From the NCBI RefSeq assembly GCF_011050055.1, contig NZ_DRGM01000167.1:104048-168047 (forward strand): 64,000 nt of DNA, in the 5' to 3' direction. The position numbers were made by a program, and so were the translations under genes. Below the pieces are notes generated by a model, which was given only the letters and a program-made list of their open reading frames with translations, did not search any database and was not told the origin of the DNA. The first letter of the stretch is position 1. Every line of letters begins with the position of its first letter. The stretch is from Pseudoalteromonas prydzensis. Lineage in GTDB: Bacteria > Pseudomonadota > Gammaproteobacteria > Enterobacterales > Alteromonadaceae. This document shows, piece after piece, positions 1 through 11,206 of the stretch.

Positions 1-1474
1 CCATGTTCCACTTATAACCAAACCCTAAACCATTATGATCGACTTGGCGTGTAACCCCAGGCCACGCCGTAGATTCTTCAGCAACCATCATAATGCCAGG
101 GTTATTGGCATAACTTCGTAAGTTAACTTGTTTTAAGCATTCAATTGCACCAAGGTTTTCACGGCCGCCATATTTATTAGGGATCCACTGTCCATCTTCA
201 CGGCTATAATCAAGGTATAACATGGATGCCACAGCATCGACACGTAAGCCGTCAATGGCAAACTCTTCTAGCCAATACATGGCATTTGCCACTAAAAAAC
301 TGCGTACTTCTGGGCGATCATAATTGTAAATGTAGGTGTTCCAATCAGGATGAAAACCTTGCCGCGCATCTGCATGCTCAAATAAATGTGTGCCATCAAA
401 ACGATGTAAGCCATGGGGATCGCTTGGAAAATGCCCAGGCACCCAATCGATCAATAAACCAATGTTTGCTAAGTGACATTGCTCTACAAAATAGCGAAAA
501 TCTTCCAAACCACCAAAGCGACTGGTTGCTGCAAATAAGCCAACTGGCTGATAGCCCCAAGAACCATCAAATGGAAATTCGCTGATCGGCATAAGTTGAA
601 TGTGGGTAAAACCATGTTCGGTTACATAGCTAATTAGCCGCTGTGCTAACTCTTGATAGTTTAAGTAACGATCTCCTACTTCGCGTTGCCAAGAGCCTAA
701 ATGCACTTCATAAATACTGATCGGCGCATCTACCGCATTGCGTTTTGTTCGTTGCGCGCGCATTGTATCAGTCAATTCAATCGCCGCTGGACGAGTTTGT
801 AATACGGAAGCAGTGCCCGGAGCTTGTTGCATTTTAAAGGCAAATGGATCTGCTTTTTCGAGCACTTCGCCACTAAGCGTCGTTATCGAAAACTTGTAAC
901 ATTGCCCTTGTGCTAGCTCTGGAATAAATAGATCCCATACGCCTGAAGCAGGGTTAAAACGCATAAAATGCTGACTACGTTGCCAGTGGTTAAATTCACC
1001 GATCACCGAAACACTACTGGCATTGGGCGCCCAAACGCTAAAACGTACACCTTTAACAGCCGATAATTCAATAAAATGGGCGCCTAAATGACGATACGCA
1101 TGCTCCAGCGTACCTTCGTTAAACAAGTACATCGCACTGTCATCTAGGCTGCTTTCAAACCGATAAACATCTTCACAAATAACCTGACAATCGCTGTAAT
1201 CAACAACTAATTTGTAAGCCGAGATAGCATTGTTGTTCAGTTGTAAAATGAATAAATCAGAGTCAGGGTAACGCGTACAGCACAGCGTTTGCTTTGCCAG
1301 TTTTATACTTAGATTTGTTGCGCCTGGCATATAACAACGGATTTCACTGTGTGTATCCGAAATTGCATGTAACCCTAAAAAGCTAAATGGGTCTTTAAAG
1401 CAGCCACGTTTTAACGCATCCACTTGTTGATCATAGTGCTGTAATTTTGCCGGTTTACGAACAAGACTGTTCAT
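1..1474 (-). CDS. glgB: 1,4-alpha-glucan branching enzyme (3' end outside window)
   Basis: Forms alpha-1,6 branches in glycogen in the cytoplasm. About 491 N-terminal residues are present; the C-terminal part lies beyond base 1. The N-terminal module precedes a CBM48 domain (WAPNASSVSVIGEFNHW), then the GH13 barrel. The nucleophile Asp is in GLRVDAVASMLYLD near residue 412, followed by the conserved GGRENLGAI stretch, and the acid/base Glu in VAEESTAWPG near residue 466. The ATG follows the malQ stop directly, so translation is probably coupled. Last visible gene of the CBM48-malQ-glgB operon. Family assignment is secure; only completeness is unknown. Confidence 0.96.
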   Translation of the reverse strand, partial: MNSLVRKPAKLQHYDQQVDALKRGCFKDPFSFLGLHAISDTHSEIRCYMPGATNLSIKLAKQTLCCTRYPDSDLFILQLNNNAISAYKLVVDYSDCQVICEDVYRFESSLDDSAMYLFNEGTLEHAYRHLGAHFIELSAVKGVRFSVWAPNASSVSVIGEFNHWQRSQHFMRFNPASGVWDLFIPELAQGQCYKFSITTLSGEVLEKADPFAFKMQQAPGTASVLQTRPAAIELTDTMRAQRTKRNAVDAPISIYEVHLGSWQREVGDRYLNYQELAQRLISYVTEHGFTHIQLMPISEFPFDGSWGYQPVGLFAATSRFGGLEDFRYFVEQCHLANIGLLIDWVPGHFPSDPHGLHRFDGTHLFEHADARQGFHPDWNTYIYNYDRPEVRSFLVANAMYWLEEFAIDGLRVDAVASMLYLDYSREDGQWIPNKYGGRENLGAIECLKQVNLRSYANNPGIMMVAEESTAWPGVTRQVDHNGLGFGYKWNM

Positions 1475-3472
1475 TTAATTAGTCCTTATGGAATTAATAG
1501 CACTGAGGAATGCACTATGGCGCGTTAATATATGCTCACTTGAATGCGTTAATACCCGACGCCAATTCGGGTACTCTTGATCCGTGCCCGGAATATTTAC
1601 TGGTAACGTTTGCTGATCTAAGTCATCTAACTGGATTGTAAATAACCGCGCAGGTGCACGCGCTAAGCCTAATATGACGGCTTGATAAACGTCTTCTGCA
1701 GCACTGTGTAGCGAAAATGAGTGCTCTGCACAACTTGAAAGAAAACGCAGTAAGCGCTGTTTTTCAATTTTTCGTTCTGCTTGCAGTTGCGTTAATTGCA
1801 GCTCGTCTAGCAACTTATATTCATGCTTTAAGGTAAGATCACGTCCTTGCCACCAACCAAAGAAAGGCGGTACATCATGATTTGCAACCATCAATAATGA
1901 TTGGCCAGGAAATGACTGCACGGTTAAAAACTCACCTTGAAAGTCTTTTTCAAAGTAAAATAAACTATTTGAAAAAATTGCTTTATCTGCAAGTGCAGTT
2001 TTCAGCTCTGGTGGAACCACGCCAAGATCTTCACCAATGACAATACATTGATTTAAATGTGACTCAATGGTGAGTATGGCCAACAAATACTCAAAAGGGT
2101 AATAAACATAGCAACCATCTTGTTGCTGCTGGTTATCAAAACACCACCATAAGCGACGAATTGCCATAACGTGATCAATACGTAAGCCACCAACGTTCTC
2201 CATATTGGCATGTATTAGCGCTTTGTAGTAACTAAAATTGTTATCACTGAGTTTAATTGGATTAAGTGCGGGTAATCCCCAATTTTGCCCTTGCTCAGCC
2301 CATGGATCGGGTGGCGCTCCGATATAGGCCGAATCGGTAAATAATGACTGTTGGTTCAAAAACTCACTGCCGTCACCGGCACATCCTACCGCCAAATCGT
2401 TGATCAAACCTATGCTCATGCCATGTTCTCGGGCACTGGTTTGACACTGTTTTAATTGCACATGTGCTTGCCACTGTAAATAGTTAGCAAATTCAGTGTC
2501 ATTGACCTTTAAAGTGGACAGTGTTGCTTCATGCTGCTGACAAAAATCGCCAAAATGCTGTTTGCGTTGTTCGCTGCCATGGTTTTTAAAATGCTGATAC
2601 AACAATTTAAATGCAGCGTACTTAAACTGATTTACTGCGCTGTAATCAATATAGTGTAAGTCGTGTGTACGCTGTTTAAACTCAGTTGCGACAGCGCTTT
2701 GTAAGTAGTGCTCAAGCGCAAGGTTATGTGTGCTGTCAGCGCATAAATCAATGGCTATATATAACGGATTTAATAACGCACGGCTATTGGGGCTGTAGGG
2801 GCTTGCTCGCTCTGGTTGCTGGCAAAATAATAAATGTAGCGGGTTTAATAAAATATAGTCCAACTTATGCTGTGCTGCTTGCTGCACCAGCGCTAATAAA
2901 TCAGCAAAATCTCCCACACCTAGCTCAGCTTTATTTTTCAAACTATAAAGTTGAATAGACAATCCGCTTTGCTTTTTATCCGCGACTTGATAGCAATGCT
3001 TTGGCGTTACCCACAGTTGCGTTTGCTGTGTGGTATCAGCCACTTGGACATTCGCATCAAGATAGCCAATTGGCAAGGTGGGCAAAGGAAAAACAAGCTC
3101 GAGATAAGTGATTTCATTAAATACATAATCACCACAGCAATGTAGCTCAGCTAATGAGTGTGTGACACTAGGTAAATCAACAGCAGCAAAGGAAACAGTG
3201 CATTGCTGCGCTAACATACGTTTATCAACTCGCACTTTAACAGCTGGTTGCTCAGCACAAACTAAACTACAACTTGGCACCAGTTGTAGCCACTTATTCG
3301 CATCTAAGAGAATATTGAGGTGATCAATTTGTGCCGGATCAGTAACATCAACACCGCAGCAACTCAGTGCAGCACTGCGGGTTGCGTTACTAAAAACAAC
3401 ATGTTCGCCGTTATATTTAGTGTATTCATAGCCAATACCGTGTAGATAAAACAGCTGTGAAAGTGACTCCAT
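1475..3472 (-). CDS. malQ: 4-alpha-glucanotransferase (amylomaltase)
   Basis: GH77 enzyme that transfers maltodextrin segments between glucan chains, feeding glycogen and maltodextrin metabolism. 665 residues if started at the ATG at 3472 (MESLSQLFYLHG). A longer frame to 3577 exists but would run into the upstream CBM48 gene. Visible motifs: SPYSPNSRALLNPLY, nucleophile Asp in GGLRIDHVMAIRRLWW near 430, acid/base Glu in VIGEDLGVVPPEL near 480, and NHDVPPFFGWWQGRD near 533. The start sits 10 bases after the upstream stop and is preceded by a weak AAGG. Confidence 0.95.
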   Translation of the reverse strand: MESLSQLFYLHGIGYEYTKYNGEHVVFSNATRSAALSCCGVDVTDPAQIDHLNILLDANKWLQLVPSCSLVCAEQPAVKVRVDKRMLAQQCTVSFAAVDLPSVTHSLAELHCCGDYVFNEITYLELVFPLPTLPIGYLDANVQVADTTQQTQLWVTPKHCYQVADKKQSGLSIQLYSLKNKAELGVGDFADLLALVQQAAQHKLDYILLNPLHLLFCQQPERASPYSPNSRALLNPLYIAIDLCADSTHNLALEHYLQSAVATEFKQRTHDLHYIDYSAVNQFKYAAFKLLYQHFKNHGSEQRKQHFGDFCQQHEATLSTLKVNDTEFANYLQWQAHVQLKQCQTSAREHGMSIGLINDLAVGCAGDGSEFLNQQSLFTDSAYIGAPPDPWAEQGQNWGLPALNPIKLSDNNFSYYKALIHANMENVGGLRIDHVMAIRRLWWCFDNQQQQDGCYVYYPFEYLLAILTIESHLNQCIVIGEDLGVVPPELKTALADKAIFSNSLFYFEKDFQGEFLTVQSFPGQSLLMVANHDVPPFFGWWQGRDLTLKHEYKLLDELQLTQLQAERKIEKQRLLRFLSSCAEHSFSLHSAAEDVYQAVILGLARAPARLFTIQLDDLDQQTLPVNIPGTDQEYPNWRRVLTHSSEHILTRHSAFLSAINSIRTN

Positions 3473-3482
3473 TAACCGCGCC

Positions 3483-3794
3483 TTAAATACGTTGTGTATT
3501 AACGATACTATTCTCTGTACCAAAGCTGTTTGCAATGTATCCGTCAGCGTGATGATCGTTGTCCCAAATAGTACCATTGACTAAATACCGAAAATGAAAC
3601 TGTTGATCATTGGGTAAACGCTGCTTTAGCTTAAAACACTGCTCCTTTTTATTAAACTTCATCGCCACAGGCTGCCAATCGGTAAATTCAGCAACCAACT
3701 GCACGTGATCTGCCTGAGGGTGCTGAAATTCAAAGGTAACTTCAGCTTCATTTTTGGTTTTAAAAAATCGTTTACTTAACATAGCGGGCTCCAA
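3483..3794 (-). CDS. Small CBM48 / isoamylase early-set glycogen-binding protein
   Basis: A 103-residue single-domain protein resembling the E-set (AMPK-beta-like) glycogen-binding module: aromatic-rich VQLVAEFTDWQPVAMKF followed by FHFRYLVNGTIWDNDHHADGY, the usual pattern of CBM48. No catalytic domain and no signal peptide. First gene of the glycogen operon, 10 bases before malQ. By analogy it could localise operon enzymes to glycogen; this role is inferred from domain and position only. Confidence 0.85.
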   Translation of the reverse strand: MEPAMLSKRFFKTKNEAEVTFEFQHPQADHVQLVAEFTDWQPVAMKFNKKEQCFKLKQRLPNDQQFHFRYLVNGTIWDNDHHADGYIANSFGTENSIVNTQRI

Positions 3795-3872
3795 CTAAAC
3801 CTTAAGGTTAATTAATCCTTGCCACCGTGCCGTGCTCAACTACTCAACATATGCAGGGGGTTGTATTGTATT

Positions 3873-3902
3873 TATAACGTTTGTTAGTTAAACAAAGTTA
3901 TA
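3873..3902. promoter_or_regulatory. Inverted repeat, candidate operator over the glycogen promoter
   Basis: TATAACgTTTGTT and AACAAAGTTATA flank a 5-base centre (AGTTA); the arms match except for one extra G. The repeat covers the proposed -10 and start region of the glycogen operon, as expected for a repressor site. The regulator is unknown and not encoded in the window. Confidence 0.4.
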
Positions 3903-3924
3903 TTGATGCTTTATGACAGTGCAA
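3897..3924 (-). promoter_or_regulatory. Candidate promoter of the CBM48-malQ-glgB operon
   Basis: On the minus strand TTGCAC (3924-3919) is followed after 16 bases by TATAAC (3902-3897), about 100 bases before the CBM48 start. A sigma-70-like fit seen by eye only. Confidence 0.4.
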
Positions 3925-4593
3925 TTAAATAAATACTGCACCGAAAGCGTGCAAGAAAATTGCAAATACTCATCTAGTTATAAGCAATTAAAATAAGAGC
4001 AAGAACTAAACCAAGTTTTAATGACTGTCTGAATTGTGAACTATAAAGTAGTTAACAAATAGCCAGGGGTAAAGTGAATTTATTTAATACTTAAGTTGAG
4101 TAAATACTCGACAACCACCAGCACTCTGGCGTTTAGAAAAATAAAAGTTCCTCTTACCATGTTATTGTTAAAGAAATGTTTTGTTAGTTAGCCTAGCCAC
4201 TGTACTTAATAATAAACTCATACAATTGGCAGCAAGTGGTTTAATTGAATAGCTACCCTTTTAGCTTACTCAGTATTACCTTCATTGCTATCATTGTTTT
4301 TTGTTATGGCATGAAGTCACTACTATTAATCCACAGCAATCGAGTATCACGATCAGAGCATTTGATACCGACACAACTCAACTTACAATGCCCGCTTACT
4401 ACAACCCAATTTTAAGCGGCCAGCATATAATCAGCAAAGATGAAACCAATTAGTTATTAAAGTAACAGATACACAATTTATAACAACCCATGCATCATCG
4501 CTGATAATGAACCTTTATTACCCTGTGATCATAGAAATTACATTCAAAATAGATAATAATACTCAGTAACTTAGTATCAAACCTTAGCCTTCC

Positions 4594-5517
4594 ATGCTCA
4601 AAAAAAGTCTTTATTCTCTTATCACAGTGGCAATTTTAGCTGCGGTGATCATTATCAGTATGTCAATTTACACCTTGTACAGCAAAAAGAAACTCAGTGT
4701 TGATCCTAAACTAAAAGAAATATCGGGGATCGAATTTGATAAATTCAAACGCTTGTGGGCAATAAATGACAGTGGTGATGATCCAAAACTCTATCGCCTC
4801 AACGAAGACGGCTCGATCGCCAAAGAAGTACTGGTTACTAATGCGAAAAACATTGACTGGGAAGATATGACTCAGAATGATTTTGGGCACTTCTTTTTAG
4901 GGGATTTTGGTAATAATAAACAAGAACGGAAATGGCTGACGATTTATAAAATCGAGAACCCGATTGATATAAAAGGAAATACTACCGAAGCCGAAATCAT
5001 TAAGTTCACCTACCCTGAACTAGATGGTAGTCCTGTTGCACCAGATCAACGTAACTTTGATCTGGAAGCATTTGTTGCGTTTGGCCGCCACTTATACCTA
5101 TTTACTAAGAATCGCACTGAGCCGTTTGATGGTATCACCAATGTCTATAAAGTAGGCGATCATGCCGCTAATTTCGATGCGCAATTAATCGACTCATTTA
5201 AAACCTGTACCACTATGGAAAAGCTTTGTTGGATCACCTCTGCGGCACTGAGTCCTGATCGTACAAAGTTAGTATTATTAGATTCAACAAGTATTTGGTT
5301 ATTTGAAAATTTTTCTGGTGATAAGTTTTTCTCAGCAGACGTATCGCGAATAGATTTAGGGATTGTGACTCAAAAAGAAGCGATTACCTTTTATGATGAA
5401 AATACCATTGTATTCACCGATGAAGAATTTAAAGGAATTGGCGGTAACGCCTATGTTATTAAACTAGATGAAGTAAAAAAAACTATCATTAACAAAAGAA
5501 CAAAGGCGTCAGATTAA
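4594..5517 (+). CDS. Membrane-anchored beta-propeller-like protein of unknown function
   Basis: 307 residues. One N-terminal transmembrane segment (about 7-30, very hydrophobic with a short Lys-rich start and a KKK after it) and an extracytoplasmic remainder. Repeated ISGIEFDKFKRLWAINDSGDDPKLYRL, WEDMTQNDFGHFFLGDFGNNK, FDLEAFVAFGRHLYLFTKN and AITFYDENTIVFTDEEF blocks look like beta-propeller blades of the kind seen in esterase/phytase-like or SdiA-regulated proteins. No catalytic signature recognised. It converges on the diguanylate cyclase gene with a 4-base overlap of the 3' ends. Confidence 0.75.
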   Translation: MLKKSLYSLITVAILAAVIIISMSIYTLYSKKKLSVDPKLKEISGIEFDKFKRLWAINDSGDDPKLYRLNEDGSIAKEVLVTNAKNIDWEDMTQNDFGHFFLGDFGNNKQERKWLTIYKIENPIDIKGNTTEAEIIKFTYPELDGSPVAPDQRNFDLEAFVAFGRHLYLFTKNRTEPFDGITNVYKVGDHAANFDAQLIDSFKTCTTMEKLCWITSAALSPDRTKLVLLDSTSIWLFENFSGDKFFSADVSRIDLGIVTQKEAITFYDENTIVFTDEEFKGIGGNAYVIKLDEVKKTIINKRTKASD

Positions 5518-6539
5518 AATAAATCTATATCCGTGCTTTTATCGTTTAAGTCAATCAAGTTATTCTCTATTAACTGTTCATAAAAGCACACCCTATTTCG
5601 ACCATTTTCCTTTGCGTAATAAAGCGCCTTATCCGCATTTTCCAATACAGTAATTGGAAAATCGTATGGACTGATGCGACACATGCCTATACTAACGGTC
5701 ATATCCGCAACAAATGGAAAATGAGTATCTCTGATCATATCCATAAATTCATTCATTTTCTTTTCGATACACTCAAAATTGGTAGGTTCAAACACGATCA
5801 CAAATTCCTCACCACCGAAGCGAAAAATCAAATCTGTAGAGCGCAGGAAATGACGCATTTTTTGTGCAAGTAACAATAAAACTTCATCACCACAAACATG
5901 ACCAAAACTGTCATTTATTTTTTTAAAATGATCAATATCAAGCATTGCCAGCCAAGATGTTGAGCTGAGCTTACGCTTGCGATTTTCATCCGTTTTAACC
6001 GTCTTATGCTGTTTGATTACTTGCTTTTCAATTAGCTGTTTTATTTTTTTATCAAATGTTTGCCTATTTAACAAACCAGTCAGTTGGTCCCGTTCATTTT
6101 CGTGCAAGATAAATAAATAATTTTCATAAATACGACAAAAAGCATTTAATAATACCTGATCCGCACTTTTTAAACCTTTACATACAATAGCAATAACGCC
6201 AATTGGTTTATCTTGCAAAGAAATAGGCAACCAACGTTTCTCTATGCCATCCGCTGACTGTACAGTAATAATGCAAGCTGAGCGCAAGCACGACAGCAGT
6301 TCAGACTCAGGGGAATCAACCACTTGACGTTGTGCCCACTCAAACTGATTATCATTTATTACTTTTAACGAGATGCTGCGCTCAATGGTTAAATCACTGT
6401 GTAAGTCTAAATCCTTATAAATTACAATTTCCGAACAGCCAACGAATTCTTGGATGGTCGAGATCAAGCTATATTCCAATGAATCTACATCACGGTTTTT
6501 AGTTATTTTAATAACTGAATTTAATAAGTTTTCTTCCAT
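5514..6539 (-). CDS. GGDEF diguanylate cyclase with N-terminal GAF-like domain
   Basis: 341 residues. Residues about 1-150 look like a GAF-type sensor without membrane segments. After a DQLTGLLNRQTFD linker comes a GGDEF domain with DIDHFKKINDSFGH and an intact GGEEF active site near 241. An RSTD motif stands five residues before GGEEF, the normal place of the inhibitory I-site, so c-di-GMP feedback is expected. Makes cyclic di-GMP in the cytoplasm in response to an unknown ligand. Stands alone; no adjacent EAL gene. Confidence 0.93.
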   Translation of the reverse strand: MEENLLNSVIKITKNRDVDSLEYSLISTIQEFVGCSEIVIYKDLDLHSDLTIERSISLKVINDNQFEWAQRQVVDSPESELLSCLRSACIITVQSADGIEKRWLPISLQDKPIGVIAIVCKGLKSADQVLLNAFCRIYENYLFILHENERDQLTGLLNRQTFDKKIKQLIEKQVIKQHKTVKTDENRKRKLSSTSWLAMLDIDHFKKINDSFGHVCGDEVLLLLAQKMRHFLRSTDLIFRFGGEEFVIVFEPTNFECIEKKMNEFMDMIRDTHFPFVADMTVSIGMCRISPYDFPITVLENADKALYYAKENGRNRVCFYEQLIENNLIDLNDKSTDIDLF

Positions 6540-6750
6540 AAAGATCCTGTATTCAAGTGACTGAACATTCTTAATGATGATTAATTACCCGTGGAAAACG
6601 TTATAAAAATATAAATTAAATAAAAACGTCAATAAAGTTCGGGATCATAATTACATTAACGAGTAAGAAAACCCAGTGCCAATAATAAGTGTAGTGCGTA
6701 AATATGTTTAGTCACCATAGAAAGTATGACATTCTGTATTTATCGTCAAC

Positions 6751-7188
6751 TTAGCGTTTAAATTTTGTTTCTAAAATAACAGAGGAAGTCGTACGTTCAA
6801 CCCCATCTAAGTTACCAATATCATCGAGTAAATGGCTGAGCTTTTCTAAATTCTGCGCTTGTACAACAGCGATTAAATCAAACTCACCACTAATAGCGTA
6901 CAATTGTGAAATGGCATCGATTTGTTTAAGCTCTAAATTAGTTTTAGTGGTTAGTTTTTGCTTTACCTTAATCGATACATGGGCCGATACCATGGCAGTT
7001 AAATACGCATCGCCGTAGTCAACACTGTATCCCTTTATCACCCCAGTCTCTTCTAGCTTTAACATTCTACTTTGCACCGTCGAACGCGATAAATTAAGTA
7101 CTCTGGCCAGATCTGAAATACTCGCTCTGGCGTTAGTACGCAGTATAGAAAGTAGCTTTTCATCTTGAGGGGTTATCATATTGGTCAT
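6751..7188 (-). CDS. Lrp/AsnC family transcriptional regulator
   Basis: About 145 residues from the ATG at 7188 (MTNMITPQDEKLL); the frame extends 11 codons upstream, but that part is basic and untypical. N-terminal HTH (ISDLARVLNLSRSTVQSRMLKLEETGVIKGY) and C-terminal ligand-binding RAM domain (AISGEFDLIAVVQAQNLEKL). Divergent from astC, with 196 bases between the starts, so it is a good candidate for controlling the ast operon; that link is positional inference. Confidence 0.9.
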   Translation of the reverse strand: MTNMITPQDEKLLSILRTNARASISDLARVLNLSRSTVQSRMLKLEETGVIKGYSVDYGDAYLTAMVSAHVSIKVKQKLTTKTNLELKQIDAISQLYAISGEFDLIAVVQAQNLEKLSHLLDDIGNLDGVERTTSSVILETKFKR

Positions 7189-7381
7189 TCTCTTCACTAT
7201 TTTGTATTTTATTTTAATCATTTTTCACAAAATAGCACTGCAAATTTAAACTTCGAACCAAGATAATAACGGGAGCAGACAATAAGAATTATTAAATCAA
7301 TCTATTGCGGGTTAATAACGGCTTAATTAGCCCCTTTTATGCAATATCACTTTTTTCACTTTAAGCCAGATTTAGGTGTAA

Positions 7382-8590
<1,209 letters not shown>

Positions 8591-8596
8591 TCTAAT

Positions 8597-8619
8597 TTAG
8601 CGCCCTGGCTGGGCGCTAA
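8597..8619 (+). promoter_or_regulatory. Intercistronic hairpin between astC and astA
   Basis: Perfect 9-base stem TTAGCGCCC / GGGCGCTAA with a TGGCT loop, directly after the astC stop and before the astA start. There is no U run, so it more likely affects mRNA processing or stability than full termination. Confidence 0.6.
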
Positions 8620-8633
8620 TGGAGCACTTTTAA

Positions 8634-9668
8634 ATGCACGTATTACGTCCTATCACTGCCAGTGACTTTGATGCACTCAAACAAATAGCCATTGAATCTG
8701 GTCATGGCTTTACTTCATTACCTGTCAATGATGCCCTATTACTTGAGAAAATTGAGCGCGCTGAGCGTAGCTTTGCGAAAGACATTAATCAACCTCAGGA
8801 TGAAAGCTACTTATTTGTTCTAGAAGATAGCCAAACCGGTGAAGTGGTTGGCACAACAGCCATTGAAGCTGCTGTTGGCCTAACAGTTCCTTTATATCAT
8901 TATCACCTTGGTAAAACCGTTCATCATTCACGCACGCTTAACGTCTATAACACCGTTGATATTCTCAGTATGTGTAATGATTACACCGGTTGCTCTGAAA
9001 TATGCACCTTGTTTTTACGCGAAGATAGCCGTAAAGGACTGGCTGGGCGCTTTTTATCTCGCTCACGGTTTTTATTTATGGCTCAGCACAGTGAACGTTT
9101 TGCCGATACTATCATCGCAGAAATGCGTGGTGTGAGTGACGAGCAAGGTCACTCTCCTTTTTGGCAATGGTTAGAAGAACACTTTTTTAGTATCGAATTT
9201 CCACAAGCTGATCACCTTGTCGGTTTAGGCGATAAAGTATTTATCAGTGAATTGATGCCAAAATACCCAATTTACGCCAATCTATTGAGTAAAAAAGCGC
9301 AAGCTGTAATTGGCAAAGTCCATGAGAAAACTAAACCCGCACTCAAGCTACTTGAAAAAGAAGGCTTTGAGCACCGCGGCTACGTTGATTTATTTGATGC
9401 AGGGCCAACTGTCGAAGCCAAACTCGGCAATATTCGTAGCGTTCGTGAATCACTGGTGTGCCCAATTTCTATTGGTGAACTCGATTATGTTGACGAACAA
9501 AGCTCAGATACCTTGGCGATATGTAACCAAGGCGTCAGCGATTTTAGAGCCACGTTCACCAAGCACGCGCATTACAATCATGCTAAGCATACCTTAGTGA
9601 TCAGCCACGCTGTCGCACACGCACTTAAATTAAAACAAGGGGATGCAGCACGATTCTTTCGTCTGTGA
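8634..9668 (+). CDS. astA: Arginine N-succinyltransferase
   Basis: 344 residues, usual length for AstA. Transfers succinyl from succinyl-CoA to arginine, first step of the AST pathway. Starts [31 protein letters not shown] and carries the conserved [32 protein letters not shown] and [22 protein letters not shown] stretches of the family. SD GGAG lies just upstream of the ATG. Second gene of the ast operon; its end overlaps an alternative, unlikely GTG start of astD. Confidence 0.95.
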   Translation: MHVLRPITASDFDALKQIAIESGHGFTSLPVNDALLLEKIERAERSFAKDINQPQDESYLFVLEDSQTGEVVGTTAIEAAVGLTVPLYHYHLGKTVHHSRTLNVYNTVDILSMCNDYTGCSEICTLFLREDSRKGLAGRFLSRSRFLFMAQHSERFADTIIAEMRGVSDEQGHSPFWQWLEEHFFSIEFPQADHLVGLGDKVFISELMPKYPIYANLLSKKAQAVIGKVHEKTKPALKLLEKEGFEHRGYVDLFDAGPTVEAKLGNIRSVRESLVCPISIGELDYVDEQSSDTLAICNQGVSDFRATFTKHAHYNHAKHTLVISHAVAHALKLKQGDAARFFRL

Positions 9669-9688
9669 TCTGCTTAAGGAATCGCCTT

Positions 9689-11161
9689 ATGAGTACCACA
9701 ACTCAACTTATTAATAACCAATGGCAAAGAGGCCTTGGTCACGACTTTACTTCGGTTAATCCGAGTAATGGTGAAACGATTTGGCAAGGTAAAACAGCCA
9801 GCAAAGAGCAAGTGAATGATGCTATTGCAGCGGCGCGCCAAGCGCAATTCACATGGGCACAAACACCTCTTAGCGAGCGAATTACTGTGCTGGAAAACTT
9901 TGTTGCCCAGTTAAAAGAGCACAGCGAAGAATTTGCTACAGTCATTGCCCGTGAAACCGGTAAACCATTGTGGGAAACCCGCACTGAAGTGGGTGCAATG
10001 GCCGGCAAAGTGGCTATTTCAATTAAAGCCCATCACGAACGCACAGGAACCACTGAAAACCCTATGCCAGGTGCCAAAGCGTTTATTCGCCATAAACCGC
10101 ATGGTGTAGTGGCGATATTTGGCCCGTACAACTTTCCAGGTCATTTACCAAACGGTCATATAGTCCCTGCAATTTTAGCGGGTAACACTGTGGTATTTAA
10201 ACCGTCAGAATTAACCCCATACGTTGCGCAGTTTACGCTTGAGCTGTGGCTAAAAGCAGGCTTACCCGCGGGTGTGATCAACCTCATTCAAGGTGAAGTT
10301 GACACCGGTATTGCCCTTGCCAGCCACCAAGGTATTGATGGCTTATTTTTTACCGGTAGTTCAAATACAGGGCACCTGCTGCACAAGCAATTTGCAGGGC
10401 ATCCAGGCAAAATTCTCGCCTTAGAAATGGGCGGCAATAATCCACTGATCATCAAAGATGTGGCGGATATCAACGCTGCGGTACACGATATTATTCAATC
10501 TGGCTTTATTACCTCAGGGCAACGTTGCACCTGTGCTCGGCGTGTCTTTATTGAAAACACAGCAAATGGCGATGCTATTTTAGCCAAACTCATCAGCGCC
10601 ACTAAGAATATTAAAATTGCTGATAGCTTTAGCGATGAGCAGCCTTTTATGGGCGCGATGATCAGCGAAAAAGCCGCCCTTGGTATGGTTAGCGCACAAC
10701 AGCAATTACTCGATATGGGTGCTAAATCACTGGTTGAGCTAAAGCACTTAAAACTAGGCACTGGCTTTGTAAGCCCTGGTATCATTGATGTAAGCAACGT
10801 GACAGGCATTCCAGATGAAGAGCACTTTGGACCACTAATAAAAGTGTACCGCTACACTGAATTTGACCATGCCATTGATGAAGCCAACAATACCTCGTTT
10901 GGCCTATCAGCAGGTCTATTGAGTGACTCAAGCGATGATTATCAGCACTTTTTAAAGCGTATTCGTGCTGGCATTGTTAATTGGAACCGCCCTATCACGG
11001 GTGCATCGAGCGCTGCGCCATTTGGTGGTATTGGTGCCAGTGGTAATCACAGAGCAAGCGCCTATTACGCCGCGGATTACTGTTCATACCCTGTTGCCTC
11101 CGTTGAAGCAGACAAAGTAAATTTACCAGAGACCCTCGCGCCGGGCTTAATCATTGAATAA
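9689..11161 (+). CDS. astD: N-succinylglutamate 5-semialdehyde dehydrogenase
   Basis: 490 residues from the ATG at 9689, chosen because TAAGGA stands eight bases upstream; the frame also offers an upstream GTG at 9665. Aldehyde dehydrogenase fold: [31 protein letters not shown], cofactor motif FTGSSNTG, general-base Glu in [10 protein letters not shown] near 247 and catalytic Cys in GQRCTCARR near 280. Oxidises succinylglutamate semialdehyde to succinylglutamate with NAD. AstB and AstE, needed for the full pathway, are not in the window. Confidence 0.95.
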   Translation: MSTTTQLINNQWQRGLGHDFTSVNPSNGETIWQGKTASKEQVNDAIAAARQAQFTWAQTPLSERITVLENFVAQLKEHSEEFATVIARETGKPLWETRTEVGAMAGKVAISIKAHHERTGTTENPMPGAKAFIRHKPHGVVAIFGPYNFPGHLPNGHIVPAILAGNTVVFKPSELTPYVAQFTLELWLKAGLPAGVINLIQGEVDTGIALASHQGIDGLFFTGSSNTGHLLHKQFAGHPGKILALEMGGNNPLIIKDVADINAAVHDIIQSGFITSGQRCTCARRVFIENTANGDAILAKLISATKNIKIADSFSDEQPFMGAMISEKAALGMVSAQQQLLDMGAKSLVELKHLKLGTGFVSPGIIDVSNVTGIPDEEHFGPLIKVYRYTEFDHAIDEANNTSFGLSAGLLSDSSDDYQHFLKRIRAGIVNWNRPITGASSAAPFGGIGASGNHRASAYYAADYCSYPVASVEADKVNLPETLAPGLIIE

Positions 11162-11206
11162 TGACTAAATGGCTACAACCATTTTAACCAAATTAAGGAA
11201 TTAAAA

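Larger units (their letters stand above)
3795..4593. other. 800-base intergenic region
   Basis: Contains the glycogen promoter and operator candidates at 3873-3924. The rest is AT-rich. A stretch near 4319-4453 reads as a 44-codon open frame ending in TAG (TTINPQQSSITIRAFDTD...), without a convincing start or ribosome site. I cannot tell a gene remnant from chance. Confidence 0.5.

Noticed and set aside
226..585. 119-codon plus-strand open frame
   Set aside because: Antisense to glgB, whose barrel motifs are continuous there; no ribosome site.
3483..3577. Extended malQ start at 3577
   Set aside because: Would overlap the CBM48 gene by 95 bases; the ATG at 3472 fits the usual N-terminus.
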